Assembly (NCBI RefSeq): GCF_000090795.2 | Contig: NW_003546243.1 | Location: 243,224-301,193 of the forward strand | Reading direction: 5' to 3' | Source of the DNA: Amphimedon queenslandica | Taxonomy: Eukaryota > Porifera > Demospongiae > Haplosclerida > Niphatidae | DNA length: 57,970 nucleotides | Shown here: piece after piece, positions 35,367 to 49,042 of the stretch | Position numbering within the stretch: position 1 is the stretch's first letter | How the letters are laid out: every line of letters begins with the position of its first letter | The notes under the pieces: model-generated | What the model saw: only the letters and a program-made list of their open reading frames with translations | The model's database searches: none | Told to the model about the DNA's origin: nothing | Made by a program: the position numbers and the translations under genes

Positions 35367-38300
35367 ATGGCTTTGTCACAGCCTCAGTTGGCCCTTTTCC
35401 TAAATTTATTCGTTCTTCTTGGTCTTTGCTTAGTCGCTGACAGTAATTTCACTTGTCCCTGTGGTGAAAATATAGATATATCTCTGGCTGACCTTGTCCC
35501 TTGCTATCATAGTGATGGCCAATCATCAGCGGCAGTACTAACGACGCCAAGATCATGCGATTCCTTCATATACGTGGCTACCATTCAGGCAATGATCTAT
35601 ATGACTTCCAGGCGAGACCTGAACCTGCCTCTAATTTACCTAGGCCCTGATACATCTAGCTGGTGTTACACCTTATTTCCAGATATACCAACTTATGAAA
35701 ACCACCTGCAGGTAAACTTAGTCTTTACTCTACATGGCACATGCATATGGATGGTGATGAGTATTATAGAAATAGAGTATGCATAGGACTACAATGGTTT
35801 ATACAGTGTAGTAGTGATGTATTTGAATATGCTAATAAAGTGATTGGTTGACTTACTCATGTTGCAAGCTTGCAATCATAGTTACAGTACACAAAGCATT
35901 TAATGCCAATAGTGTTGCTGAGTCTTTGATGCTGTTTGCTTGATACTTCTCTTTCCTTTAGGAAGCTCTCCCTGAGGTGATTGGTGAGATATACGACGAG
36001 ATTAATGCCAATATAACTATAGGAGCTATCATTGGCCCACAGGATCAAGAGCTCTCTGAACTAACAAGTTACATCACTGGAAACAAATTAAAAAAACTAA
36101 CGGTACAAATAAATATAAGTAATATAATGATAATGTTTAACTTTAACTACTAAATATACCATCATTTCATATTTTCATTGTTTACAACGATTTATTTTAA
36201 AGTAATTACTGATAAACATAATTTGTTGCATTATTTCAATTATTTTGCTTTATACGCTCCTTTATTAAATTGTCAGGTATCATATTCCACTCCTAACTTC
36301 AAACTCAGCAATCATACTCTGTTTCCCAATTTTTACTCGACGTCTACTTCTGATTTATTTCTAAATAAAGCACGCCTCCAGTTACTCTATGATTTCAGTT
36401 GGAGAAAAGTGGCTGTGGTTGCAACAGATGCACTTTACGATGTTCGTTGATGTTAATTTTTTCATTAAGTATTATTATTAATTTTTTAATAGAGAGCTCA
36501 AAATTTTTATACACTGGCTAGTAAAAATTTGTCAATGGAGCTAAGTTTTCCGGGAACATTTCGTGACGATCCAACCAACATACTCAGTGACTATAAGGTA
36601 TAATATGTCTTTGTAGGTATCAGTTGAGAGTTTTTGGTTTTATTACATTTTAGGAGAATAATTATCGCATTTTTGTGGCCTTTATTCCTTTTGATATTAG
36701 CAGATACGTCATTTGTAAAGTTAGTATTTCCTTGCCCATCTATACTATACATAGTACAGTACTTCTCCCACACACACACACACACGCACAAACTGCTATC
36801 AATATGAGTCAATGACATACACGTAACTGACCCTAATTCTAATCAGTGACAGATGTTATACTTTATAAAATTTTGGCCAGACATAAACTATTTGTATTTG
36901 TTTATATATGTGTATATATAGGCAATGAGGATGGGTCTAACTACCAGCCAGCATGTGTGGATATTGCCTGGTATATATGACTATATGTGGTGGCATGACT
37001 GCACCTGTGATAATAATGGTTAGTATTTACTATTATTATAGTATAATGATGTTGATATGTTGTATATATACATGTAGATGAGTTCTGTAGTTGTAATGAT
37101 TGTACTGAGGAGGAGATGAAGTCTGCTATACAAGGAATGCTCTTTATTGATGCCTCTAATCTACTAATAACTAATTCCAATGAATCTGAAGTACGTGTTG
37201 TCCTGTACATAATATAATGATTACTAGTGACAATAACTTCATTGCTCACTTTTAGGCTCAAATAAGCTCCTTTCATTGGATATTTAATGTTTCTCGTGAC
37301 TTGTTCTTTTCAAGTGATACTAACATTACAGAGGATGATAGGCAGTACCTGTTGCATTCTCGTGCTCCTAACGCGTATGATGCTGTTGCTTTGTGGGCAC
37401 AAATCTGGCACGCTGCAGTAGAGGATCTCTTGAATAAATCAAACGATGCTTCTGCCACTTGTGATGCCATCTCTTCTAATGATCCAAGAGACTCTGAAAT
37501 GCTGACAGAAAAGATGTTGGATATACTAGAACACAACATTTACTGTGGCGTATCAGTAAGTATGCTAGTATCTTTTCGGTTGAATAAAGATTTATAAATA
37601 TAAGTGAACTAGCGACTTGAACTATAATAAACATGATGATGCTTTGTGACATAACGTCCCTGTAATAATTCAACAAGACTAGGAGTTTGCACTTTGCTGC
37701 CTTCACCAGACATAATAAGTAGTTTTATAGGGACTATTATTAATGATCTTAGTATTGGTTATCTCTACTTTTATGATCAGCTAAGCATGAAACATCCTTG
37801 TATAGAGTGAGAAACATAATGGTAGTGAACAGTACAGTATGTTATTAGATTATAGTAATAATGACATGCTACTGAATAAGAAAGCAATTACAGTGTCAAG
37901 AGCCAAATAACTGTATAATTGATGCTAGTAGCAACATACTGTTGGATGTTTGACATTGTTGTTGTTTCATGTCGTGTTTATTTCCTTTCTCATGCAGGGT
38001 CACTATACTTACTCTAAAAACAATGAATATGAAGAATTTGGACAGGCTTTGGTGACACAATTTCAATGTAAATATTTATGCACTGTTTGAGCAAGTGATC
38101 TTTTATCTTTTTCTTTTCTGTTTTTCTACTTAGCTGGTTCAGAGTGCACTGCTGGACAATATACTAACTACAATGTCTCGTGTGAACGTCTCACACTGAT
38201 ACCTATCGATGATTCCCAAAGACCTGATGTTAACTTTCAGTTAGAATTTGTTAATTTCAGTTTCTTTAAAATTGATTCCAATAGACTCATTGTACCATGC

Positions 38301-39982
38301 CCATACAGATGGAAAAGCAGTAAGTATATTCTGTAACCATTCACAAACTACCCACAAGTATATTATATATTGATGATTGCTTAATATTACTGGTCTGTAT
38401 GTGGTCTTATTTCACACACGCACACTGTACTCATTCCTATTATGATTTGTTAATTTTGTTTACTATAGGAGTGAATGGTTCGTATTGTCCTGATTGTTAT
38501 ACGCCGCCTACTGATGGTGTCTGTCGTGATGACTCATGTATCTGCTACAATGAGCTTAATGCATGGACAATGAGCTTTGCACTCTCACTGATGATAATAG
38601 GAATACTTACAGCTATATTCTTACTGATATTAAACTTTTCCTTTAGGAACAACATGTAAGAGTATTTTAAAGTGCTGTATTTGTTTATTTTTTTGTCGCT
38701 AGGCACTTTAAATCCTCAACTCCGATATTCAACATTGTTATTATTGCTGGCTCTATTCTAATGTATTTATCAGTTCTGTTTCTTGTTTTCTCTTTCACTG
38801 GAAGTCGCATAGCCAAGACTGAGGAACAAAGAGAGATCCTTTTACCAGTCTCGTGTGAGGTAAGTAGCTATTAAATCTATCTTAATGTCCAGCATTTGCT
38901 GTCTTCTCTTTCCTTTAGTTTACAACATGGCTCCTTAATTTAGGAATGGTACTGATACTAGCAACTTTGTTAGCAAGAAACTGGAGACTTTATAGAATTT
39001 TTCACAATTCAAAGATTGTGAATAGAGTGAGTATAATATCATTGTTATTACATAATTATAATTATTATCATTGTATCATATTTATATAGAATAATCTCTC
39101 TAATGCTCATTTAGCATTAATCATCATTCTTCTAATATCTCCAATGGTTTTATTGTTAATAATATCGACAGCAGTTTCGCCTTCAGAATACATCACTAGG
39201 AATGAAACAGATAACTGCCCCCACTTAAATGTGAGTCTTTTTTAATGAAAATTAAGCGCTAGTAGTTCATAATGTACTGTCTTTTCAATTGCTTTTATAG
39301 GTAGACGACTCCATTACAACTACACAAGTAACGTACTTGTGTACCAGCTCAACAGAATGGAAAGAAATCCTGATAATGTACAACCTCCTCCTCTCCTGTG
39401 GTCTTATCTTCTTCTCTTATCAAAACGCAAAGATCAGGACTCACTTTTCACAGGAGGGAGAGTTTGCTGCTAGAGCAGTATTTGTTGTATTTTTATTTGT
39501 AATTCCCGGATTTCTCATTGACATGATACTGCTCCTAGTATCAAGTCTACCATCATTCTGGATCGGTTTCATATTCTCTTTCTTAGCTCCAACCATAATA
39601 CTAGGAGGACTCTTTATACCCAAGGTAATGATGATATATTATGTGTAATAATAGTACAGTCATTATAAGTTTCTTTAATGTTTTTAGTTCATATTTATTG
39701 ATAAAGACAAGAAAGAAGAAACAAGAATTGCCCGACAGACCACACTTACCATGAACTATGAGGACAAGATGAAAGAAATAACGCATTTAAAGGCAGTTCT
39801 CTTACAGGTAATTATTACCCATACGTTATTCTATATTCATTTATTGCTGTTTTTAGAAAGAAGCTAATATCACTACCTTTACTTCCATGCGTACGCCTTC
39901 ACCAAGGTTGAAAGATTCACCAGCAACAATGGATACTGACTTACCTGCCTCAAAACACGTGACATTTGATGATGCATCGTGA
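35367..39982 (+). CDS. GABA-B-like class C GPCR, copy 2 (tandem paralogue)
   Basis: ATG 35367 gives a signal peptide (MALSQPQLALFLNLFVLLGL). The Ser/Pro stalk of copy 1 is absent; the VFT begins at FTCPCGENIDISLADLVPCY. Matching exons follow in the same order: VSYSTPNFKLSN, LQLLYDFSWRKVAVVATDAL, YRIFVAFIPFDISRY, the patch MRMGLTTSQHVWILPGIYDY, and APNAYDAVALWAQIWHAAVE. The Cys segment is CYTPPTDGVCRDDSCICYNE. Seven helices: SFALSLMIIGILTAIFLLIL, FNIVIIAGSILMYLSVLFLV, LGMVLILATLLARNWRLYRI, ALIIILLISPMVLLLIISTA, MYNLLLSCGLIFFSYQNAKI, VFVVFLFVIPGFLIDMILLL, and FIFSFLAPTIILGGLFIPK. The tail has DKDKKEETRIARQ...KMKEITHLKAVL and then a Ser/Pro end HVTFDDAS, stop at 39980-39982. One large intron (about 37556-37998) shows nothing recognisable. 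Confidence 0.9.
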
Positions 39983-40236
39983 ACAGAGCAAACAATCCTG
40001 ACATTATATGTACACAGAATATATTTATTCATTTTTAAACTCTTTATTATGTCTTCAAAGCATAATGATCATCCTTCTATTATATGTACTATAAATGATA
40101 GCATTATAGTCATAATTTTATTGCTTAAAAAACTATACACTACAAAATGATAGCAGAAGTTACAATAACAACAAAAAGGTAGCATTATGATTAATTAGAG
40201 CCTGTGCTGTCCTTCTGAGATGATAAAATGATCTTT
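39983..40236. other. Convergent 3' spacer between GPCR copy 2 and AP1AR-like gene
   Basis: 254 bp, AT-rich, tail-to-tail 3' ends. AATATATTTATTC and CATAATTTTATTGC on one strand and the reverse on the other are compatible with poly(A) signals. Nothing more. Confidence 0.4.
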
Positions 40237-41080
40237 TTACAGCAAGTCAAGGTCTAGCTCTCTCAAGTTTCCAGTATCAGTCCTCGTTCCTTCCTCTTTT
40301 TTAGGAACTGAGGCTTTTTCCCAATATCCAAAATCAATTTCCTCTTCCTCGGACCCCTCGTTGTCAGACGTGATGCTGTGAAGGGATCTGGGCGGAGTCT
40401 GAGGACTGATTCCTGCGGTATTGGTCGCTGGTGGAGGCTGTGTGACCGTCTTTGCTTGTACGCTTTTGAGAAATAGCTCAAATTCTTCTTCTTCATCTTC
40501 AACATCAATCATTAGCTTCTTGCTACCTGTAACAAACTGATTAGTAGTTTCTCTATTAAATTAATAATTAATTTTACTTGCTAGCAAGTGGGAACTAATT
40601 GTATTCGTGAAAAATATAAAACAAACAACTTGGAAGTTTATTCTGTTCTAACGATGCCAACTCACTTGTTGATTTTGGTTGAGCTGTAATGAGAGATGAG
40701 CCAGTATTAGGTCTATTAGTAGCAGTGGTGGTGGTGGTACTTGATGTTGCACGCTTTGTTTTCAAGGCTGCTTCTCTCTTAGAGGCATAATAGGCTACTT
40801 CTTCTCTTCTGAGTCTCTCCTCCTCTCGCCTCAATTCCTCGTCAGCCTCCATGTCCTTTCTCATCTGCTCCTCGGCCAGTCTGTCCAGTCGACCATCCCT
40901 CACGTACTGTATCTCAGTTTCAGTCACAACAGGGGACCTCTCCGCCTTTTCCCGTTCTTCCAACGTGAGGAGGTTCTCGAATTTGATGTTCTCTACTGTT
41001 GCTGTCCTGTATCGGGCCCTCTCTGGCTCGTCGGTCCTGTTACTAATGCAACGAACAAATCCTGTCCAACAGTAAGCCAT
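40237..41080 (-). CDS. AP1AR/gadkin-like AP-1 adaptor regulator
   Basis: Gadkin (AP1AR) is a lipid-anchored peripheral protein of TGN/endosomal vesicles that binds the AP-1 clathrin adaptor, kinesin-1 and Arp2/3. Start at 41080 gives MAYCWTGFVRCISNR, with Cys near the N-terminus as in gadkin (palmitoylation there). IKFENLLTLEE follows, then ETEIQYVRDGRLDRLAEEQM, a long charged helix (EADEELRREEERLRREE) and VAYYASKREAALKTKR. That order matches gadkin: IEFENL, an EEEI...SIAEKQ block, and EEALYAAQREAA. Exon 2 (from about 40528) has acidic stretches IDVEDEEEEFELFLKSV and SEEEEIDFGYWEK. The stop is at 40239-40237. Total of about 235 residues, shorter than the vertebrate protein. Assignment rests on helix-region resemblance and is moderately secure. 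It shares a 238-bp promoter region with HELZ. Confidence 0.65.
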
Positions 41081-41318
41081 CTTGAAATAGAGGAGCCACA
41101 CCTTTTTAGGCGTGGTCATTACCTAACTGACCGCATTGTATCTAAATTTATTCCTTCTCTAATTATAAACGAACAAATTATTTTTAACTTAAAATCATGG
41201 GACACATGGAAAAGAAGGTGGAGGAGTCTCACCACTAAGTCCAGTTGAGAGACCAAGAGTAAACCTTAACGTATATTAAATCAAGCCCTCCACTCCTACT
41301 ATCAGAATCATCATCAAT
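41081..41318. promoter_or_regulatory. Bidirectional promoter AP1AR-like / HELZ
   Basis: 238 bp between two initiator codons on opposite strands, so both promoters and 5' UTRs lie here. CAAGATGGCT overlaps the AP1AR-like start on the minus strand and resembles a YY1-type initiator site. No TATA box is evident. Confidence 0.55.
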
Positions 41319-42716
41319 ATGGATAAATTGAAAACTCTTGAAGTTTGTAAGATATGCTTCAATGCTTCTAGCCAGAAGGCCAATCCTACTTTGACCACAG
41401 AGAACAAGGCATTAATCGAGTCAGCAGGAGGGCCTGGGGGCGGAGTAAAAAAACGCTGTCCCAACTGCAGGCAGTCGTGGAGTTCTCAGAAGGTCGGCTT
41501 TGATCCTGACACCAATAGGTGGGTCGTAATTAGACCCCGCCCACAAAAGATGCCTCATTTAACGGACTACACTATGTGCTCTAACATTCAAAAGAAGCAG
41601 CTGTGTGGCAAAGGCCCTGGTCTCTGTACTTTTGCTCACAGTCAGATAGAACTGGCCATGTGGAACCACGAACGCTGGAAGGAGCCACGCCCCACTCCTC
41701 AGACTGCAGGAGGCGGAGTTCACCAGCTTTGTAAGTACGTAATGACAACGGGTGCATGTACTTTTGGGCAGCGATGCACCTTTGCCCACAGCGAGGGCGA
41801 GCTCCAACACTGGAAGGCAACCACAGAGTCTTCTCCGCAATACTATCAGCCTCCATCGTCTTTCAATGCTTATCAGCCACCATCTGTTTTATCTGAAAAA
41901 CTTTATTGTAATCAGTGTAACATTTGGTGTACGGGTAAGAAGCAGTACGATGAGCACATAAAAGGTTCAAAGCATCGCTCGTTCACAGCTCCCCTCCAGC
42001 AGCAGTTCCCTCCTCCCCCGCCCCACCCTGTCTATTACGGTAGCTCTACGATGGAGCCTGTGAACCTGACGATGGATAATAACATGGCAGGAGGGGGAGA
42101 GCGTGTGAGGGCTTGTCCTCTTCGGCTACCGGTGGGAGAGTTCCGCATGTGCATGGGTATCCTGACCAAGAAGAGATGCTATTATGGAGATCGATGTACC
42201 TTTGCTCATAACCAGACCGAGCTTGAAGCCTGGAACCAAGAGAGACAGAGACTGAGGTGCGAAGAAATGACATTATTAATGTTGCATGTATTTCAAGTTG
42301 TGCTCTATCTTCCTTTATTAGGAGGTCACGCTTTGCTGCGGGTCCAGTCACCCAGTTCAATCCTTATCCCATACAGCAGCAGTCTAGCTCTGGTCTTGAT
42401 GATTTCGACGATGGAGGAGGAGGAGAAGGGGGTGCTGCTCATAAATCGGTTGATTTCGCTCAAAAGGTCCGTACAACTGTCATGCTTGACTTTCAAGATC
42501 TGGCAAGAGGAGGAGAAGCAAATAAAGAACTGGTTGGACTCGAGGTATGCTAAGTCACTTTTTGCGTACAGAGCAGCAATGGTGGATGGATTCGTTTTTT
42601 TAGAGAACCGTTCAAAACGTGACCATTTCCTTGAGTGGGAATCAAAGTGACACACAAACAGTTTTAGGTGAAACCGGGACTACGTTGTCATGGAACTTTG
42701 AAATAACAACAACTGT

Positions 42717-42763
<47 letters not shown>

Positions 42764-44010
42764 CTGAGATGAGAGAGTTTATATTTTCATTCTGTCTTTA
42801 AACTACATGTACAGTATACATGTGCATGTACATGTAATACATTTTTAATACTGATATTACATAAAATAAGTACTATTGCTCTTTGAAAAATAATTGGAGA
42901 AATCTGTACCTTATTCTTTTATAGTCTCAGACAGCTCTTCATTCAGTAGTGATGTTTGATGTACTCGACACTGGCTTTGTATTCAGGAACGTTGAGCTAG
43001 TCTCCAGTATACATGTTCATCAGTTGATCCCCCTCCAGTCTAAAGCTAGCCAGGGGGAGGGTATCCTCATTAATCAATCGCTTAACCCTCACGAGAAGAT
43101 TATAGTTAAAGTAAAGAAATTAAAATAACTGTCGTTAAAGTGATTCTTAAAACTACCATGTACTATTATGCATATTTCTTATTTTGATTATAATTATTAT
43201 TATTCTTTTTTTTTTAATACGTGTAGGTTGATTTAGTTAGGACTCGTATTGGTGTTATGGGACAAACTGTCTTGTTTGATTTCGGTTCGTTCTACATGAT
43301 CCGTTGTCTAACGGTTCATGTGGCCAGCGAACAAGAGAAGCAGTGGAACTCGTCATCCACTGCCACTGCAGGCAAATACAAACCAGAGAAAGTGTAAGTA
43401 TTCAATGTTAATAATAGCTACATTATATTAAGATTGATCAGTGGTTTCAATGTTACCATGCAAATTTGGCTTCGGTAGCGAAGTATTCATTATATTATTT
43501 ATTTTGTAGGGACCTGTTTTGGGAACAGCACTACAGGATCAAGAAATGGCCCGAGGACAGCTCAAGGGAACTGGCTGATACCGAACTCCGCGATTATGAG
43601 CTGCCGGAGCAAGTGGAAAAACTGATAGAAGGAGGAAAGTACAAAAACGTTGAGCAAAGGATTAAGAAAGTTAGTCGAAGGCTGCTAATTAGAAAATCTG
43701 TTTTCTTATTGTTTAATTTCATGAACTGAAAATGCTTTCATTGTTTATAGCTTGTAAAGTTTTTGTATGTCTTTGTTATCATAATACTTTTGTCAGTTTT
43801 TTTAAATATGAACTTCTCCATGTGCATATGTACATGTGCACTTGTTACTTGTACATGTACATGACTGTAGGACAGCTATGTACGTAGGATGCACAATCTA
43901 CTTTACTTGGAGGAATATCAGGAAAGGAAAGACATTAGCAGGTTAATCATTACTATAACTAGGCCTTTTTTATTCTGTTAATATAAATCTTACCCTCTCT
44001 CTCTCTCTCC

Positions 44011-44063
<53 letters not shown>

Positions 44064-44678
44064 TCTCTCTCTCTCTCCCTCTCTCTCTCTCTCTCCCTCT
44101 CTCTCTCTCTCTCCCTCTCTCTCTCTCTCTCTCCCTCTCTCTCTCCCCCCCTCTCTCTCTTAGATATGACCTGTATGATGTTAGAGTGGATATAAAAGAT
44201 AGGCTGGAGATGGTCGGTGTTTGGATAAACGATCCAAACTGCAGTTTCATTACTGTTGAAATGGAAGTGGTCCTATTTGAAGGAAGTTGCTCTGTGAGGT
44301 ACATTATTATGTGTTATAAATTTTGAGTGATAACCCAGTAAAAATTTATTATAAAGTCATGCTTAATTTAGTGATTTATGATTGTAATTTGCACAGGCCC
44401 AATGACTATTGTTATATTCTTCCTAATAATCAAGACGAGGTTCACGAGTCTCTCGTTTATCTTGTTCAGCGTGATGCCATCATTATCAAAATAACTAAAG
44501 CAGCAAAGGAAGCATGGTAAGAGAGAGAGAGGGAGGGAGGGAGAGAGGCTCTTATTTTTTTATTTTACTTAATCTTATTCTAGTCTTTTGAGTAATTACC
44601 AGTGTTCAATGAGATTCAGTCCAACAAGAACGAGAATGAAAGCAATGCATCAAGTAAGTAATAATGGAATTTTTATCA

Positions 44679-44709
<31 letters not shown>

Positions 44710-46984
44710 TGTACAGGCTGTTGATACAATGGATCTGGATGTGTTGTTCCCAGATTCTCATTCAGGGCTGCCTGATGCTGTCATTGACCAGCGTATACTG
44801 AAGGAGCTTGAGAGATCAACTTTAAACGACGAGCAAAAGAAAGCATTGAGGAGTATGGTCGACCCACGCTACACCGGAGTAAGATTAAAATAATTGTTGT
44901 TTTTTTATTTTTATGAATTTTTAAACCTGCTCCAAAGATACCCTGTACCAGGCCTGTACTATAGTACAGATAATTTGAGTAAAAATGACTAGGAGAGAAT
45001 TCTTAATTTTTACAATTTTTTCCTGATGCATATACATGTAGATGTTCTTTTGTTGCCTAGAATGTTTGAAATGATTTAGATCAAAATTGGATTTTTTATG
45101 AATTTTTAAAGTTGCTCAAATTTAGCTAATCATCATTAACTATTGCATATTTTTCTTATACATCTGCATCATTGATTTGTGTTGTAGACATGCATATGTT
45201 CATATATCAGCAGTTTATTGCTAATTTCAGTAACACATGTACACAATATCTTTTATCCACAGATACCAACACTGGTACTTGGTCCCTTTGGCTGTGGGAA
45301 GACCAGGACAATGCAAGAGTGTATATCAGTCCTGAGCCGCTACATACCCGAAGTACACATACTAATATGCACACACACTAACTCTGCTGCTGATATCTAT
45401 GTTGAGAGCATTCACTCCGACTGGCTAAGTAAGTAGAGAGAGGGAGAGAGAGAGGGGAGAGAGAGAGAGAGAGAGGGAGGGAGAGAGAGAGAGAGAGAGA
45501 GGGAGGGAGGGAGAGAGAGAGAGAGGGAGAGGGAAGTAACATCTTTTTGTAATCTTGTTTACCTATACGTGTGTGCATTCACAGATCATGTTAACATAAG
45601 ACCCAAGATGTGTAGGATATACTTTAAGGAACGAGACATAAAGACCATCACTCCAACTGTTAGGAGCTACTGCAAGTAAATACCGCCTGTACATTATACT
45701 ATAACCCTCATTTATTTATTTATTTGTTTAGCATCAGTGAGGGCTCATTTTATGATGTCCCATGTGACCAGTTGATGAATTATTCCATTATCGTCACCAC
45801 AACCGTCACTGCTCGTATCCTATTCCTAAGTGGCCTAAGGAAAGGATTCTTCACTCACATATTCATTGATGAGGCAGCGCAGGTAAAGGATTGACGGGGA
45901 GAGGAGTATTTGTGATTATATTGTATTACTGATGGTAGGTCTATGAGCCTGAGGTTCTCATCCCTCTCTGTCTCTCTGATAAAAATACTAAAGTCGTTCT
46001 TGCTGGCGACACCATGCAGGCAAGCCCTGGTAACTTACTGTAACTGCGTGATTTTCATTTCATTTCAGGTCGACCCTCCTGTGTATTCTCAAATTGCTAA
46101 GCGTTACGGTCTCAATGTCTCTCTCCTGGAGCGACTCTTTGACCTTGAGTATTACTTAACTGGTCTAGGAGGAGACTGTAGGATCAGCCTCACTCAGAAC
46201 CACAGGTCACACGAACAGGTAACACAATGATTGACTGAATTTAGTGTTTTTTTAAATCTCAACTTGTTTCTTCTCCAGATTTTGTCGCTGCCATCAAAGC
46301 TCTTCTATAACAATCGTTTAACATGTAGGGCTCAGTTTCAGCCTGATGGCCCCAAGCGTGTCCCTCCTCTTCAGTTTATTGGAGTCGATGGGAGAGAGAG
46401 ACAAGACGTTGACTCACCTTCTTTCTATAATGATGAAGAAGCCTCTAAGATTGTTGAAGAGGTTAGCCATGTAGCCAGCCTATGCAGTACATCATAACTG
46501 AATATCAAATTGTATTTTCATGTACCACAAACTCCTGTAATCTTGTTTGATACATGAAGTACTATTGGTGATTTTGATACACACAGAGACAAAGCTTCAT
46601 TATTTTTGGCCTTATAGTGTCTTGTTTTATCTGGTATAGGTTGAGACTCTCTGCAGAGGGTCTCAGATTCCAAGTCAGTGTCTGCCTCAAGAGGATATCT
46701 GTGTCCTGTCCTTCTTTTACTTGCAAGTGAAGAGGATCCGATCAAAACTAAGAGAAAGGAAGCTCGGAAATGTAAATTTAGTATCATCAATTCAGTATTG
46801 TTATCTTTTGTTGGCGTATGCATTTTGCATGTACATGTATGTAGGTCCAAGTTTATAATATCACTAATGTTCAAGGTAAAGAGTTTCGTGCTCTCCTCAT
46901 ATCAACAGTACGCACCAGTCACACTCATGAAGACACTGATGAAGGATTCCTTAATAACATTAAGGTAGAGAGAGAGAGGGAGGG

Positions 46985-47016
<32 letters not shown>

Positions 47017-48784
47017 AGAGAGAAGAAGAGGGAGGGAGAGAGATTTAAAATTCACATCTCTCTTCCTTTGCAGTTATTCAACACTGCTATCACAAGAGCC
47101 AGGGAATGGTTGATAATAGTTGGTGAGCCAGTCACACTCTGTACTGTGGGATACAACGCCCAGTGCTGGCTTGAACTCATTAAGAAATGCATAGAGACTA
47201 ACACCTTCAGATATCCACGGAGCGAACTCTTTCTTAACTTCCTCGAAACTAAGAAGGTTGCACGTCACATTCTTCATCAGCATCACAAGGAGTTTATCAC
47301 AAAAGCCAACACTGCACAGGTACAGAATGCATCATATAATATCATTTATGATTAGGCCTATTCCTTCCTTAGGGTGCTCTCTCTAATCACTCAATTGGCT
47401 CAGACATTAGGTAAGAGAAAAGGTGATAAATCATTATTTTATTTACTTTTTCTTTATGTCTGATTCAGGCCATTAGCTCAGCAGTTCAATGCACTCTCAA
47501 TATCACAGCAACAGCAACATTTACAGCAACAAAAGCTCTATCTGGTGAGGGCTAGAGTCCAGAACTTGATGACAACCCAGGATCAGGATATAGCTATTAA
47601 AATAACTGGTATTACTGTGTAGCTGTGTTAAGTACTGCTACCAAATGAACTTATTTTAGATGATATACTAAAGAGAGAGCCTAACTTTATGATTGTTGGT
47701 GATGATGCTGCTGCCAAGAGTGTTAGAGATCGTGAAGGGGCTTACAAGAGGTAGAAATACTATTAATCATTATCAATGATTATTATTATTGTTGTTGTTT
47801 TTGTTATAATGTTAGGCTAGCACTAGGACAAATAGCAGTTCCATCTAACCCTCCACCACTACAGCAGCAACAGCAAACCCAATCAAATCCTAACAGTCAG
47901 TCGAACCTTGCTAACATGATGGGTAGGTAGCCATTTTAGCTGTTATCAAATGAGCCTTCTCTTTATCTCTCTCTCATTAGGTGATCTTCCTCCTTTCCTT
48001 AAGAATCAGGTTGACAACCTCACATGGCATTTGAGGTTTTGTGAAACTCAGAGAACTAACCCTTCTCTTCCCTCTGAAGTAGTGGCCAACCTAAATGAGC
48101 AGAGAACAGTCTTGCTCCAGCAAATGACACTACTCAATGAACAGATTAGGAAATACAGAGTTAGTATAGCAGCAGCTATCTTTACATTGAACAATGCCCT
48201 GGTATCTCTGTAGGACTACTTAAAGTTGACTAAGCATCAGCACATGATTATTGGTGGGACTAATCACCAGATTCCACCTGAACTCTCGCAGGGTCTTCCG
48301 CCTCAACTGAGTCAAGTACAGCCACAGCCTTTCCCTTCGCTCCCCACGTCGCTCCTCTCTCATCCTCCACTCCCTAGTCTCCAGCAGTTTTCACAGCAGC
48401 CATTGCTGCCGACCATTGGGGCCCAGCCTACCCCTATGTCATTTCATAATTATTCTTATCACCAAGCTAGTCAGCCTCTCATGGGAGCTTATGGCGGAGG
48501 GAGAGGGAACGTGATGTCACAGCAAATGACTAATCCAATTAGGATGAGCAATGGTGAGTCTGTGCAATAGCCTATACCCTTAAAGCCACTATTATTTGAA
48601 AGTATTTAAAAATTGGAAAAAATTAGTACTCGCATTTATTAATAATTTAGGTTTATTAATAGTTATTAATTGAAAAATGAGCAAAATTGCAAAAAAAATT
48701 AGTACACGCTAATTCAATACCATTCTACTTAAAAATAAGTGGCTTTAAGGTATGCTCTTCAAGCCTCTGACAGTTTAATGTATA

Positions 48785-48846
<62 letters not shown>

Positions 48847-48984
48847 TCTGTACTTTTTGTCCAGTTGGTGTTCCTGGATTGATGGGTCATTATCAGTCAG
48901 TGGGAGGAAGTGGAGGAGCTTCTCATGTGATGAATGCTAACAATCCTGCTCAAGGAGGTATTGCTATTAGCAACACTGTGTCTG

Positions 48985-49042
<58 letters not shown>

